59,336 nucleotides of DNA from Alphaproteobacteria bacterium (lineage in GTDB: Bacteria; Pseudomonadota; Alphaproteobacteria; UBA6615). Both the position numbers and the translations under genes were made by a program. Position 1 is the stretch's first letter. Every line of letters starts with the position of its first letter. A model generated the notes under the pieces. That model was given only the letters and a program-made list of their open reading frames with translations. It was not told the DNA's origin and did not search any database. Location of the stretch: contig JANQOE010000045.1 of NCBI GenBank assembly GCA_028279245.1, positions 1-59,336 of the forward strand. Direction: 5' to 3'. Positions 30,818 to 38,999 of this stretch are shown here, piece after piece.

Positions 30818-31286
30818 CAGCCGTGATCCTTTCGCCCGGCACGGTCACACCGAAGTGGCGTTGCAGACTATCCAGCGCACCGTCCCACCCGGCTTCGTGG
30901 ATGGTGCAAGCCTGATCCGATGGAATGCCGCGATGGGTGATGACGATGTCGGTGCCGTTGTGCCTTGCATGGAACTCGAATAGAACATGCATCGGCACAT
31001 CAGCCAGCGGATCGGGCGCCTCCCAGATCCACGAGCAGCCGATCCGCACCGGCGGTTCGATCAGGTCATAGACCCCGCCCACCACCGGCCGCCGCCGGTC
31101 CGGCATGACGTAGGCGAAACGGAACCGCCCGCCCACGGTGAAGTCGAACGCCATGATGTCGAGCATCACATCCGCGCTGGGCGTGAACCACGCCGCCAGC
31201 GCCTCCGCACTGCGAAACGCCTCGAACACCCGATCGCGCGGCACAGGAATGCGCCGGCGAACGATCAGCGGGACAGGTTCCGTCAT
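30810..31286 (-). CDS. SRPBCC (AHSA1-like) domain protein
   Basis: A 158-residue START/AHSA1-fold protein. RRRIPVPRDRVFEAFRSAEALAAWF is the family's opening and VYDLIEPPVRIGCSWIWEAPD the middle strand region, ending with GWDGALDSLQRHFG. Its ATG overlaps the arsR stop (ATGA), so the longer frame into arsR is rejected. Such proteins bind hydrophobic ligands; they commonly travel with ArsR regulators and DHFR-like proteins as here. The ligand is unknown. Confidence 0.88.
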   Translation of the reverse strand: MTEPVPLIVRRRIPVPRDRVFEAFRSAEALAAWFTPSADVMLDIMAFDFTVGGRFRFAYVMPDRRRPVVGGVYDLIEPPVRIGCSWIWEAPDPLADVPMHVLFEFHARHNGTDIVITHRGIPSDQACTIHEAGWDGALDSLQRHFGVTVPGERITADA

Positions 31287-31633
31287 GCCGCCGGATCCTT
31301 CGGATCGTTGCGGACCAAATAGTCTTCCAACCGTTCGAGGGTCTTCTCCCAGAACACCCGGTGCCGCCGGATCCACCTCTCCGCCTCATCCAGCGGCGCT
31401 TCGTTCAGGCGAAACCGGTGCACCCGCCCGTCGACCTGCCGCCGCACCAACCCGGCCTGCTCCAGCACCCGGATATGGTTCGAAACTGTCGGCTGCGCGA
31501 AGTCGAGCGAGCCGCCAAGTTCCCCAGCCGTACAAGCCCCCTCTACCGCCAGCTTCGCCAGCATCTGCCGCCGGGACTCATCGCCCAGTGCATGAAAGGT
31601 TCGATCCAGCGGTTGCCGATAATGTATAGCCAT
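31283..31633 (-). CDS. ArsR family transcriptional regulator
   Basis: A 116-residue winged-helix repressor. RTFHALGDESRRQMLAKLAVEG leads to the recognition helix FAQPTVSNHIRVLEQAGLV and the wing RRQVDGRVHRFRL. It has no metal-binding cysteine pair near the recognition helix, so it is not an arsenic sensor of the classical type. First gene of the operon with the SRPBCC and DHFR-like proteins, overlapping the next by 4 nt. A CATAT-CACT-ATATG palindrome covers its start codon. Confidence 0.92.
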   Translation of the reverse strand: MAIHYRQPLDRTFHALGDESRRQMLAKLAVEGACTAGELGGSLDFAQPTVSNHIRVLEQAGLVRRQVDGRVHRFRLNEAPLDEAERWIRRHRVFWEKTLERLEDYLVRNDPKDPAA

Positions 31634-31644
31634 ATCACTATATG
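31631..31644. promoter_or_regulatory. Candidate ArsR operator
   Basis: CATAT-CACT-ATATG is a perfect inverted repeat whose left arm includes the arsR start codon. ArsR regulators commonly bind AT-rich palindromes at their own promoters; the assignment is by position. Confidence 0.4.
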
Positions 31645-31795
31645 ATCAGACGGAGCGCGCCACGTCAAGCAGCATTCGAAACACCGAACCCGATGATTTC
31701 GCCTCACGAAACCACAAAAAGTCATCGACAAATTGATATTTTCAAGAAACCACCCAACCGTCGGAGTGTTACCGGGAAAGTGCTATTTGAGAGGG

Positions 31796-33289
31796 ATGCG
31801 CCGCACGCTGCTCGCCATCATCAGCGCGATTGCGCTGGCCGCTCTCGGCTCCGGCTTGGTCATGTTCGAACGCGCCAAGGACGGGGTCCGCATCATCGAT
31901 CGGTCCGTAGGTGTGATCCCCGTGACCAATTACACCGTGCAGGATGGAACCGGGCCGCTAGCCGTTGTCGCGCACGGATTTTCCGGTTCGCGCGCCATGG
32001 TACAGGCCCTGGCCCTGAACCTCGCGCGTGGAGGTTATCGTGTCACCACGCTCGATTTCCCGGGTCACGGCGATAACCCCGATCGTTTGTCGGCGGAGTT
32101 CGTCGATCCAGAAGGCGCCACGCGCCAGCTCGAAAACACAATTTCCGCCGTGATCGACGCGGAGCTGCGCCGGACGGGTAACCAGGCACCGGTGGCCTTG
32201 ATCGGCCATTCCATGGCGACCGATATCATTATCCGGCTGGCAGCGCGGGATCCCGAAATCGGCCCGGTGATCGCCGTCTCCATGTATTCGGATGCGGTCA
32301 CCGCCTCGTCGCCCAACCAAATGCTGGCGATCTCCGGGGAATTCGAACCATCGCTACGGCAGGCGGCGCTCGACGCGGCGCGACAAGTGGACCCGGAAGC
32401 GATGGAGAACCGGGTCGTCGAAAGCGCTGACGGCCGTGTGCGCCGCGGCGTCATCGTCGCGCCGCGCGTCGAGCATGTAGGTGTCCTGTACAGCCCCGTG
32501 ACGCTAAGCGCGACGATCGAATGGCTCGACGCCGTCTACCGGCGATCGGGCGAAGGCGCCCGACAGCATGTCGCCATAGGTCTGCCAATCCTGCTGATCT
32601 TGGCCGGCGCGTTTGCGCTGTTCTGGCCGATCTCGCAGCTTATGGGAGCATCGACCCGGACCATCGACGCGCCGCCGCGCCTGTGGCTGCCGTTGTTGGC
32701 ACCGCCCATTCTGACGCCGGTCGTTCTCAGCCCTTTGCAAGGCACCGTCATCCCAATGCCCGGCATGACTTACCTGACCGCCCACTTGGCCGTGTACGGA
32801 TTGCTGGCACTGGCTTTCCTGTGGCGCGCCGGCATCCGGCCGGCACCGGACGGCTGGCGGACACCGGCGTTGCTAGTCGCCTATGCGATCGGCGTGATCG
32901 CCGTCCTGATCGATCGCACGTTCTCGGATTTCCTGCCATCGCCGGAGAGAATCACGCTGCTGTTTAGCATCGCTCTCGGGACCATCCCGTTCATGGTTGC
33001 CGACAGCCTTTTGTTGAAGGCGCGAGACGTCCCGTGGTGGCTGCGGTTCGCTTCAAGGCTGGCCTTTTTTGCGAGTCTGGCCGCCGCCATAGCCTTGATG
33101 CCCACCGAACGCCTGCTTCTAGCGTTCTTTCTCCCGATCTTGATCCTGTTTTTCCTGGTGTTCGGCTCCATGGCGAGATGGCTACAGGCCCGTCAACCGG
33201 CGCCGACCATGACCGGTGTTGCGCAGGGTGTCTTGCTTGCCTACGCGATTGCGTCAACCGTACCACTCATCGACCCTGGCACCGGCTAG
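31796..33289 (+). CDS. Alpha/beta hydrolase fused to a multi-helix membrane domain
   Basis: A 497-residue protein. One N-terminal membrane helix (LLAIISAIALAALGSGLVMF) is followed by an alpha/beta-hydrolase domain (about 40-250): the oxyanion segment VVAHGFSGSR, FPGHGDNPD, and the nucleophile elbow LIGHSMATD with S139, where the usual final Gly of GxSxG is Ala; H227 in RVEHVGVLY could be the catalytic His. Residues about 255-490 form roughly seven membrane helices. The start at 31796 follows AGAGGG closely, so other starts are possible. Substrate unknown. Divergent from the arsR operon. Confidence 0.78.
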   Translation: MRRTLLAIISAIALAALGSGLVMFERAKDGVRIIDRSVGVIPVTNYTVQDGTGPLAVVAHGFSGSRAMVQALALNLARGGYRVTTLDFPGHGDNPDRLSAEFVDPEGATRQLENTISAVIDAELRRTGNQAPVALIGHSMATDIIIRLAARDPEIGPVIAVSMYSDAVTASSPNQMLAISGEFEPSLRQAALDAARQVDPEAMENRVVESADGRVRRGVIVAPRVEHVGVLYSPVTLSATIEWLDAVYRRSGEGARQHVAIGLPILLILAGAFALFWPISQLMGASTRTIDAPPRLWLPLLAPPILTPVVLSPLQGTVIPMPGMTYLTAHLAVYGLLALAFLWRAGIRPAPDGWRTPALLVAYAIGVIAVLIDRTFSDFLPSPERITLLFSIALGTIPFMVADSLLLKARDVPWWLRFASRLAFFASLAAAIALMPTERLLLAFFLPILILFFLVFGSMARWLQARQPAPTMTGVAQGVLLAYAIASTVPLIDPGTG

Positions 33290-33398
33290 CACCGGTGTGG
33301 AGCAAGACTTCCGGGCGTCAAGTCATCGCAAAGGCTTTCCCAACCCCGGCACGATTATCAGCTTGTAGACGAAATGCCACTACCATCATCCCCGAGCG

Positions 33399-33452
33399 GT
33401 GGAACCGGAGGATCGGAACCAATCGCAGCCAACTTCAAGAGATCGAACAACA
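33399..33452 (+). repeat. Diverged direct repeat, copy 1
   Basis: About 54 bp starting GCGGTGGAACCGGAGGAT that match 33752-33804 with roughly three-quarters identity and one single-base gap. It lies in the 196-bp gap before the 70-residue gene. Read in one frame it gives NRRIGT, the same residues as in copy 2 within the HEXXH gene. No gene is seen on this copy. Confidence 0.5.
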
Positions 33453-33485
33453 TAACCGTTCCAGGCACTTGAGGAGATGCGAGCG

Positions 33486-33698
33486 ATGCCAAAAGTCGAG
33501 AAGGGTCGGTTGAGTGGACTTTGGGGCATGCACAGCTACACCTCCAAAGAACTCGACGATTGGGCTGACGAGATAGAAGCCCAGGTCACGGATCCGACCA
33601 ACCAGGATGACCCAAAATGGCTGCGTCGCTGGGCGGGCAGGATTCGCCGATTGGCTCAACGAAAGGAAAAAGCCCGCGAACACAAGACAAGACAGTGA
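33486..33698 (+). CDS. Small hypothetical protein, 70 residues
   Basis: Unrecognised. MPKVEKGRLSGLWGMHSYTS is followed by an acidic helical stretch (DDWADEIEAQ) and a strongly basic C-terminus (RRWAGRIRRLAQRKEKAREH). GAGGAG lies about 9 nt before this ATG; the earlier ATG at 33477 directly abuts that site and is less likely. Codon use is less GC-biased than in the neighbours, which together with the lack of recognisable relatives suggests acquired DNA. It lies 30 nt before the HEXXH gene on the same strand, and the charged tail could bind nucleic acid or a partner. Confidence 0.55.
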   Translation: MPKVEKGRLSGLWGMHSYTSKELDDWADEIEAQVTDPTNQDDPKWLRRWAGRIRRLAQRKEKAREHKTRQ

Positions 33699-33728
33699 TC
33701 GTGGTATCGCACTAAAGAAGCCGTCACA

Positions 33729-34505
33729 GTGGCGACATATAGACCTGGGCGTCGGAACCGAAGGATTGGAACCGAAGCTGCCGGCTACAAGAAATCGAGC
33801 AAGATTAGCGCTACTGGACCGTTGTTCGACCGCGACGGATCGGCTCAGAGCTATGCGGCGCGGTTGGGGCCACACCGAACGATTGAATACAAGCTGGCGG
33901 CAAGCTCACTAGTAGTGCTGTGTGAGCCGTCACGGGCTGGCTGGACATATGGGTGCTCGCCGAGCGACGTCGCAAACATCATTGCCCACGTCCCCCCGCG
34001 AGATCTCCAAGGCCTGAAGGTGGTGGCGTTTCGGCAACCCACTCGGAAGCAAGGAATGCTCGACCCCACATGGGGGCGGCTTTTCTATCGCGCCGACTTC
34101 GTCGGGCAGATTGGCCCAGCAATCGTCATCGAAGCGGCCGACTTGACCCGTCCAGTCTACTGGCCGCGAAAGCTAAGCCTGGACCACCAACACGAGCTTG
34201 AACGTTTGCGGGCGGACGGACACAGAGTTGAGGAAGATCGGCGGGGATACAGAGTACACCTGTCGGAGGAGAGCGTACGCAACACCGTGTTATACCGCAC
34301 GCTTCTTCATGAACTGGGACACTGGGTCGACTGGCTCACCAAGGTCGAGCGAGCTCCTGAGGGTGATGCCGAGCTGTTCCTTGCGCGCCCCGCCGCCGAA
34401 CGCGAAGCCTTCGCGCATGCCTATGCGGATCGGATTGGCGCGGAGCTGCGCAGCAGCGGGGTGATTCCTTTCGCGCCACTCGAAGAAACTGCACTCACCA
34501 GATAG
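33729..34505 (+). CDS. Putative HEXXH metallopeptidase-like protein
   Basis: A 258-residue protein of no family I can name. [13 protein letters not shown] holds HELGH (H194, H198), and [15 protein letters not shown] about 30 residues later offers a third ligand (E224 or E226), a gluzincin-like layout. The N-terminal 60 residues are basic ([20 protein letters not shown]) and include the second copy of a diverged repeat. The start is a GTG with a weak AAGAAG before it, so the N-terminus is uncertain. It ends 11 bp inside the convergent ubiD gene. ImmA-like or phage-type peptidases are possible relatives. Confidence 0.6.
   Translation: MATYRPGRRNRRIGTEAAGYKKSSKISATGPLFDRDGSAQSYAARLGPHRTIEYKLAASSLVVLCEPSRAGWTYGCSPSDVANIIAHVPPRDLQGLKVVAFRQPTRKQGMLDPTWGRLFYRADFVGQIGPAIVIEAADLTRPVYWPRKLSLDHQHELERLRADGHRVEEDRRGYRVHLSEESVRNTVLYRTLLHELGHWVDWLTKVERAPEGDAELFLARPAAEREAFAHAYADRIGAELRSSGVIPFAPLEETALTR
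33752..33804 (+). repeat. Diverged direct repeat, copy 2
   Basis: Partner of 33399-33452, starting GCGTCGGAACCGAAGGAT. It lies inside the 5' end of the HEXXH gene and encodes [16 protein letters not shown] there. The two copies flank the 70-residue gene. Confidence 0.5.
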
Positions 34506-36006
34506 ACTTCCCCGATCCCGGCAGCCCGAGCCCCCCCCACATCTCCGTCACCCGCTCGACCACGTCCTCATCCATGCGGATCTGCCGGCCCCATTCGCGC
34601 GAGGTTTCCGGCGGCCATTTGTTGGTGGCGTCGAGGCCGATCTTGCCGCCGAGGCCGCTTTCCGGTGACGCGAAGTCCAGATAGTCGATCGGCGTGTTTT
34701 CGATCATCGTGATGTCGCGCACCGGGTCCATGCGTGTCGACATCGCCCACACCACATCCTTCCAGTCGCGGGCGTTGATGTCGTCGTCCACGACGATCAC
34801 CCACTTCGTGTACATGAACTGGCGCAGATAGGACCACACACCCATCATCACCCGCTTCGCATGACCCGGATAAGCCTTGCGGATCGACACCACCGCCACC
34901 CGGTAGGAACAGCCTTCCGGCGGCAGCCAGAAATCGGTGATCTCCGGAAACTGCTGTTGCAGTAGCGGGATGAACACCTCGTTCAGCGCCTCGCCCAACA
35001 CGCTCGGTTCGTCCGGCGGCCGGCCGGTGAAGGTAGACAGATAGATTGGCGACTGCCGCATGGTGATGGCGCTGATGCGGAACACGGGGAAGGGTTCCAC
35101 CGCGTTGTAATAGCCGGTGTGGTCGCCATAAGGCCCTTCGTCGCCATAATCGTCGAGCGACACATGCCCTTCGACCACGATCTCCGCCTGCGCCGGCACT
35201 TTGAGCGGCACCGTCTTGCAGTCGACCAGCTCCACCTTGCGGCCGCGCAGCAACCCAGCGAACTGATACTCGCTGAGGGTATCCGGCACCGGCGTCACCG
35301 CCGCGAGAATAGTACCGGGGTCGGCGCCAATCACTGCTGCCGCCGGCAGCGGCTCCGCTTTTTCCTTCTTCCAGCGCGCATAGTGCTGTGCCCCGCCGCG
35401 ATGTTTCAGCCAACGCATCAGCGTCCGGTCCCGGCCGGTGACCTGCAGGCGATAGATGCCGAGGTTAAAGGCGTCGGCCTTATCGCCTTTCGGGTTCGGC
35501 CCCTGGGTGACGATCAGCGGCCAGGTGATGAGGGGTGCCGGCTCCCCCGGCCAGCAGGTCTGGATCGGCAGCTGGCCCAGGTCGATGTCATCCCCTTGCA
35601 GCACGACCTCCTGACACGGCGCGGTCGACACGGTCTTCGGCCGCATCGCCAGCACGGTGCGCAGCAGCGGCAGCGCCTCCCAGGCCTCACGCAACCCGCC
35701 CGGCGGCTCCGGCTGGCGCAGGAAGGCCAGGGTCTCGCCGACCCCGCGCAGTTCGGCGGGGGTCCGGTCCATGCCCCAAGCCACCCGCTCGACCGTGCCG
35801 AACAGATTGACCAGCACCGGCATGTCGTAGGCTGTCCCATCGGCCCGCACCGGCCGTTCGAACAGCACAGCGGGCCCCTGCTCCGCCAGCAGCCGGGTCT
35901 GGATCTCGGTCATTTCCAGCTCCGGCCGGACCGGCGCGGTCACCCGGACGAGCTGGCCTTCGCTTTCCAACCGGTCGATGAAGTCGCGCAGTGAGGCGTA
36001 TGGCAT
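34495..36006 (-). CDS. ubiD: UbiD family 4-hydroxy-3-polyprenylbenzoate decarboxylase
   Basis: A 503-residue prenylated-FMN decarboxylase of ubiquinone synthesis. [19 protein letters not shown] opens it; [50 protein letters not shown] and [19 protein letters not shown] hold the conserved Arg, Glu and metal/cofactor residues. It needs prenyl-FMN made by UbiX, which is not in the window; ubiA lies at 39 kb. Its stop overlaps the HEXXH gene's 3' end by 11 bp. Confidence 0.94.
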   Translation of the reverse strand: MPYASLRDFIDRLESEGQLVRVTAPVRPELEMTEIQTRLLAEQGPAVLFERPVRADGTAYDMPVLVNLFGTVERVAWGMDRTPAELRGVGETLAFLRQPEPPGGLREAWEALPLLRTVLAMRPKTVSTAPCQEVVLQGDDIDLGQLPIQTCWPGEPAPLITWPLIVTQGPNPKGDKADAFNLGIYRLQVTGRDRTLMRWLKHRGGAQHYARWKKEKAEPLPAAAVIGADPGTILAAVTPVPDTLSEYQFAGLLRGRKVELVDCKTVPLKVPAQAEIVVEGHVSLDDYGDEGPYGDHTGYYNAVEPFPVFRISAITMRQSPIYLSTFTGRPPDEPSVLGEALNEVFIPLLQQQFPEITDFWLPPEGCSYRVAVVSIRKAYPGHAKRVMMGVWSYLRQFMYTKWVIVVDDDINARDWKDVVWAMSTRMDPVRDITMIENTPIDYLDFASPESGLGGKIGLDATNKWPPETSREWGRQIRMDEDVVERVTEMWGGLGLPGSGKSIW

Positions 36007-36120
36007 AGGGCCTTAGACGCGGCCCCACCCCAATCGTCAAGCCCGGCGATCAAGCGTGGCTTAGTGCCTTGCTAACCATGTTTCGGCACATTACGTCGCT
36101 CAAGTAGCGGAGAAATGGCC

Positions 36121-36495
36121 ATGTCCGAGCAGTATTGGGTGGTCGGCGGCGAATACACCGACACCAGCTTCACCGAAATCGCCGGCGGCAAGCCGGAGCA
36201 GCGCCACGGTCCCTACGCCACGGCAGACGCCGCCCGCACCGCCTGGGCCGCACTGTCGATGGCGGCGGTTGACGACGCCCACACCCGCTACCGCATCGAA
36301 CGCGAAGGCGGCGAAGAGTATTGGGTGGTCGGCGGCACCTACACCGACACCGATTTCACCACGTTGCAGGATGGCTGCGCCGAGGAACGGCTTGGCCCGT
36401 TCAACGACTACGACAAGGCGATGGACACCTGGCGCGGCAAGGCCTGGGCCACAGTCGACGACGGCTTCGTCCGCTACCGCATTGAACAAGCCTGA
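36121..36495 (+). CDS. Tandem DUF4170 domain protein
   Basis: A 124-residue protein made of two copies of the DUF4170 unit. Copy 1 starts EQYWVVGGEYTDTSFTEI and ends HTRYRIERE; copy 2 starts EEYWVVGGTYTDTDFTTL and ends FVRYRIEQA. Each is about 55-60 residues; usual members carry one. GGAG lies 8 nt before this ATG, and an ATG 6 nt earlier is less favourable. Small cytoplasmic protein of unknown role. The next gene starts inside its last codons. Confidence 0.83.
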   Translation: MSEQYWVVGGEYTDTSFTEIAGGKPEQRHGPYATADAARTAWAALSMAAVDDAHTRYRIEREGGEEYWVVGGTYTDTDFTTLQDGCAEERLGPFNDYDKAMDTWRGKAWATVDDGFVRYRIEQA

Positions 36496-37198
36496 GATCA
36501 TTGCCCGCGCCCTCGGCTATCCCTACGACATCCGGGATCATTCCTTCACCCTGCGCAATGGCAAGGTGGCGGACTTCGATCCCGCCGATACCGCCGGCCG
36601 CCATCCGGTGATCGCGGTCGGCTCCAACCGCGCGCCCCAGCAACTGAAACGCAAGTTCGGTGATGCCCAGACGATCCCCGTGCAACACGCCCGCCTGGAC
36701 GAGCACGATGTCGTCTATTCGGCACATGTATCGGCTTATGGATCGGTGCCCGCCACCCTGCGCCATGTGACGGGAACGGCGGTCGATGTCGGGATCACCT
36801 GGCTGACCGACGCCCAACTCCACATCATGCACGAAACAGAATTGCCGAACGGCAACTACGACTATGTGCTGATGCGCGGCATCGCCTTGACGACGGAGGG
36901 CACGACACCGACAGAGGCATTCGTCTACCAGTCGAAACGCGGACATCTCCGCAGCACCGAGGGCACGGCACTCGCTCTAACGACAGTGCGGGCACGGCAA
37001 CGCCGCCTGCCGGCATTGTCCCAAACCGAGGCCATCGAGCATGTCCGCGCCGTGTCAGCGCCGGACATCGAGTTGGCCGCATTCATCCATGCCACTGCCA
37101 CCGACCAGGCGGCACGGCGGCGCCACATACGAACCGTGCAGCAAACGAGCCTGTCACCGGCCCACTGGCCGGAACATGAGGTCATACGGGCCCGTTGA
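36482..37198 (+). CDS. Gamma-glutamylcyclotransferase-fold-like protein
   Basis: A 238-residue protein I assign only by pattern. HPVIAVGSNRAPQQLKRKFG resembles the YGSN nucleotide-like loop of the GGCT fold (Val replaces the usual Tyr); VVYSAHVSAYGSVPATLRHV and VGITWLTDAQLHIMHETEL match the order of conserved blocks, with E in MHETE a candidate catalytic residue. The start is taken as a TTG at 36482, overlapping the DUF4170 gene by 14 nt; the open frame extends upstream without a better start. Translational coupling suggests that the two act together. The substrate is unknown. Confidence 0.6.
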   Translation: MNKPEIIARALGYPYDIRDHSFTLRNGKVADFDPADTAGRHPVIAVGSNRAPQQLKRKFGDAQTIPVQHARLDEHDVVYSAHVSAYGSVPATLRHVTGTAVDVGITWLTDAQLHIMHETELPNGNYDYVLMRGIALTTEGTTPTEAFVYQSKRGHLRSTEGTALALTTVRARQRRLPALSQTEAIEHVRAVSAPDIELAAFIHATATDQAARRRHIRTVQQTSLSPAHWPEHEVIRAR

Positions 37199-37204
37199 GA
37201 ACGG

Positions 37205-37281
37205 CAGCCGCCAGCGCGCAGCGTGTCACCTTGATCCGTCAGCCGCCAGCGCGCAGCGTGTCACCTTGATCCGTCAGCCGC
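37205..37281. repeat. Perfect 35-bp tandem repeat, two copies plus 7 bp
   Basis: Unit 37205-37239 begins CAGCCGCCAGCGCGCAGC and ends TTGATCCGT; 37240-37274 is identical, and CAGCCGC starts a third copy. It sits between convergent genes, and the second copy covers the LysR stop codon, so both units contain the reverse complement of that stop. Confidence 0.95.
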
Positions 37282-38193
37282 ATCAGCCATTTCATCCCGC
37301 GCCCAGAGCAGAAAGTTTTCAATGGCGCCCCGGCGCGGTGCGTCGGCCACATAGGCGACATAGAAGCACAGCCCTTGGACAGCGAAATCGACGGGGCGAA
37401 CCAACGCACCCGAGGCGAGTTCGCGCTGCACCAGGATGTCGCTCACCAAGGCGATGCCTTGGCCGGCGAGTGCGGCTTCGATGGCATGGGCTTCCTCACT
37501 CACGCGCAGCCCGCGCGTCGCGTCCACCTTCGCGGCGTCCGGCTCAATAGCGCGCGCCTCGGCGATGTACCGCTCCCAGGTCGGCGGATCGAGATCTGGC
37601 CGCTTCCAACGGAAGTGGATCAGCCTGTGTTGCGCAAGCTCCGCGATGGCGTTGAAGGGACCGCCCGACTCGAGCAACGCCGGGCGCATCACCGGGATGA
37701 ACCGGTCGCGCGCCAGTTCATTGCATTCCAGGTCCGGTATCGGGGTTCGCCGGTAACGGATCGCAAAGTCAACGGGATCGGACCGGAGATCGGCGGGCTT
37801 CTCGGACGCTTCGATCACCAACTCAAGGTCGATATCCCGCTTCAACTTCGCGAGACGGGGCACGAGCCAACGGCTCGCGAACGCCGTTGTGGCAGCGACG
37901 ACGAGCGGACGGCGATCCGTGTCGGCCCGCAGGCCAGCGACGGCCGCCGCAAACCGGTCCAGCCCGTCACGTAGCACCGGGAACAGACGCTCACCAGCTT
38001 CGGTCAATGTGATGGGCCGCGGCCGGCGCCGAAACAGATCCTGACCCGTTATCTCCTCCAACAGGCGGATCTGGTGACTGATGGCGGTCGGCGTCACGGC
38101 AAGCTCTTCCGCCGCCTTGGCGAAGCTCAGGTGGCGGGCCGCAGCCTCGAAGGCGCGCAGCGCGTTGAGCGGCAGCTGTTTCCGCATACGCAT
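37261..38193 (-). CDS. LysR family transcriptional regulator (GcvA-like)
   Basis: A 310-residue LysR protein. The HTH is LPLNALRAFEAAARHLSFAKAAEELAVTPTAISHQIR, followed by the FRRRPRPITLTEAGERLFP linker helix; the effector domain is about 90-300. The N-terminus resembles the GcvA group. GTG ATG CGT ATG codons follow each other; I took the first ATG, and AGGTGA could serve the second at 38187. It diverges from an azoreductase gene, which it probably regulates. Its last residues are encoded by the 35-bp repeat. Confidence 0.92.
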   Translation of the reverse strand: MRMRKQLPLNALRAFEAAARHLSFAKAAEELAVTPTAISHQIRLLEEITGQDLFRRRPRPITLTEAGERLFPVLRDGLDRFAAAVAGLRADTDRRPLVVAATTAFASRWLVPRLAKLKRDIDLELVIEASEKPADLRSDPVDFAIRYRRTPIPDLECNELARDRFIPVMRPALLESGGPFNAIAELAQHRLIHFRWKRPDLDPPTWERYIAEARAIEPDAAKVDATRGLRVSEEAHAIEAALAGQGIALVSDILVQRELASGALVRPVDFAVQGLCFYVAYVADAPRRGAIENFLLWARDEMADAADGSR

Positions 38194-38220
38194 CACCTAG
38201 ATGAATTCAAGTCATCTTCT

Positions 38221-38243
38221 CGATGAGAATTATGATCTTATCG
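38221..38243. promoter_or_regulatory. Candidate LysR-type binding site
   Basis: CGATGAGA and TCTTATCG form an 8-bp inverted repeat with one mismatch around seven AT-rich bases, 28 bp upstream of the LysR ATG. This fits the palindromic T-N11-A class of LysR boxes. TATAAT at 38256-38261 lies just beyond, oriented for the azoreductase gene. Confidence 0.45.
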
Positions 38244-38303
38244 AAGGCCCATTTGTATAATATTTCAATATCATCAAAGGCTCCCACTCGATGCGGATAG
38301 CGA

Positions 38304-38993
38304 ATGATGGCCACAGCACAAACCCTTTTGCATATCGACGCCAGCGCCCAACTTGAGGAACGCTCGCATACACGCAAGTTGTCCAGCGCCTTCGTCGCGC
38401 GATGGAGGAGCCGGCGGCCGCAAGACCGGGTGATCCGGCGCGACATCGGCCGTTGTCCGATCCCGGCAATCGATCAGGAATGGATCAGCGCCGCCTTCAC
38501 CGCGCCCGCGGATCGAACCACGGGAATGACGGAGCGCCTGGCGCTTTCCGATCAGTTGGTCGACGAAGTGATCGCCTGCGACATCATCGTCATGGGTGTA
38601 CCAATGTACAATTACGGGATGCCGGCCGCGCTGAAAGGCTGGATCGACCAGATCGCCCGTATCGGCCGGACGTTCTCATTCGATCTCGGCCGTGGCGACA
38701 TACCGATTGAACCGATCCTGTCGGGCAAGACGCTGGTGGTCCTTTCCGCGCGCGGCGAGTTCGGTTTCGGGCCCGGCGGCATGCGCGCCCATTTGAATGC
38801 GCTGGACCCGGCACTGGCGGCCTGCGCCCATTACTTCGGCATCGCCCGGGAGGACATTCACACGATCACGATCGAGTACCAGGAATTCAAGGACGAGCGC
38901 TACCGCCGCTCAGTAGCTCGAGCGGAAGCCGCGGTCCCGGCTCTCGTGGATGAACTCACGGCGACCAGCCAGCTTGATTCGCGGGCGGCTTGA
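38304..38993 (+). CDS. FMN-dependent NADH-azoreductase family protein
   Basis: A 229-residue flavodoxin-fold quinone/azo reductase. LLHIDASAQLEERSHTRKL binds the FMN phosphate and VPMYNYGMPAALKGWIDQIARIGRTF is the AzoR signature; VVLSARGEFGFGPGG follows. Two adjacent ATG codons give a start uncertain by one residue. It likely reduces quinones in defence against electrophile stress. Divergent from the LysR gene, whose regulator is a plausible activator. Confidence 0.92.
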   Translation: MMATAQTLLHIDASAQLEERSHTRKLSSAFVARWRSRRPQDRVIRRDIGRCPIPAIDQEWISAAFTAPADRTTGMTERLALSDQLVDEVIACDIIVMGVPMYNYGMPAALKGWIDQIARIGRTFSFDLGRGDIPIEPILSGKTLVVLSARGEFGFGPGGMRAHLNALDPALAACAHYFGIAREDIHTITIEYQEFKDERYRRSVARAEAAVPALVDELTATSQLDSRAA

Positions 38994-38999
38994 TTTCGG

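Noticed and set aside
31283-31633. Arsenic resistance regulator
   Set aside because: The ArsR protein lacks the cysteine metal-binding site and its partners are SRPBCC and DHFR-like proteins, not arsenic genes.
37205-37281. Attachment site or transposon scar
   Set aside because: The 35-bp repeat is directly tandem, with no integrase, transposase or inserted DNA between copies.
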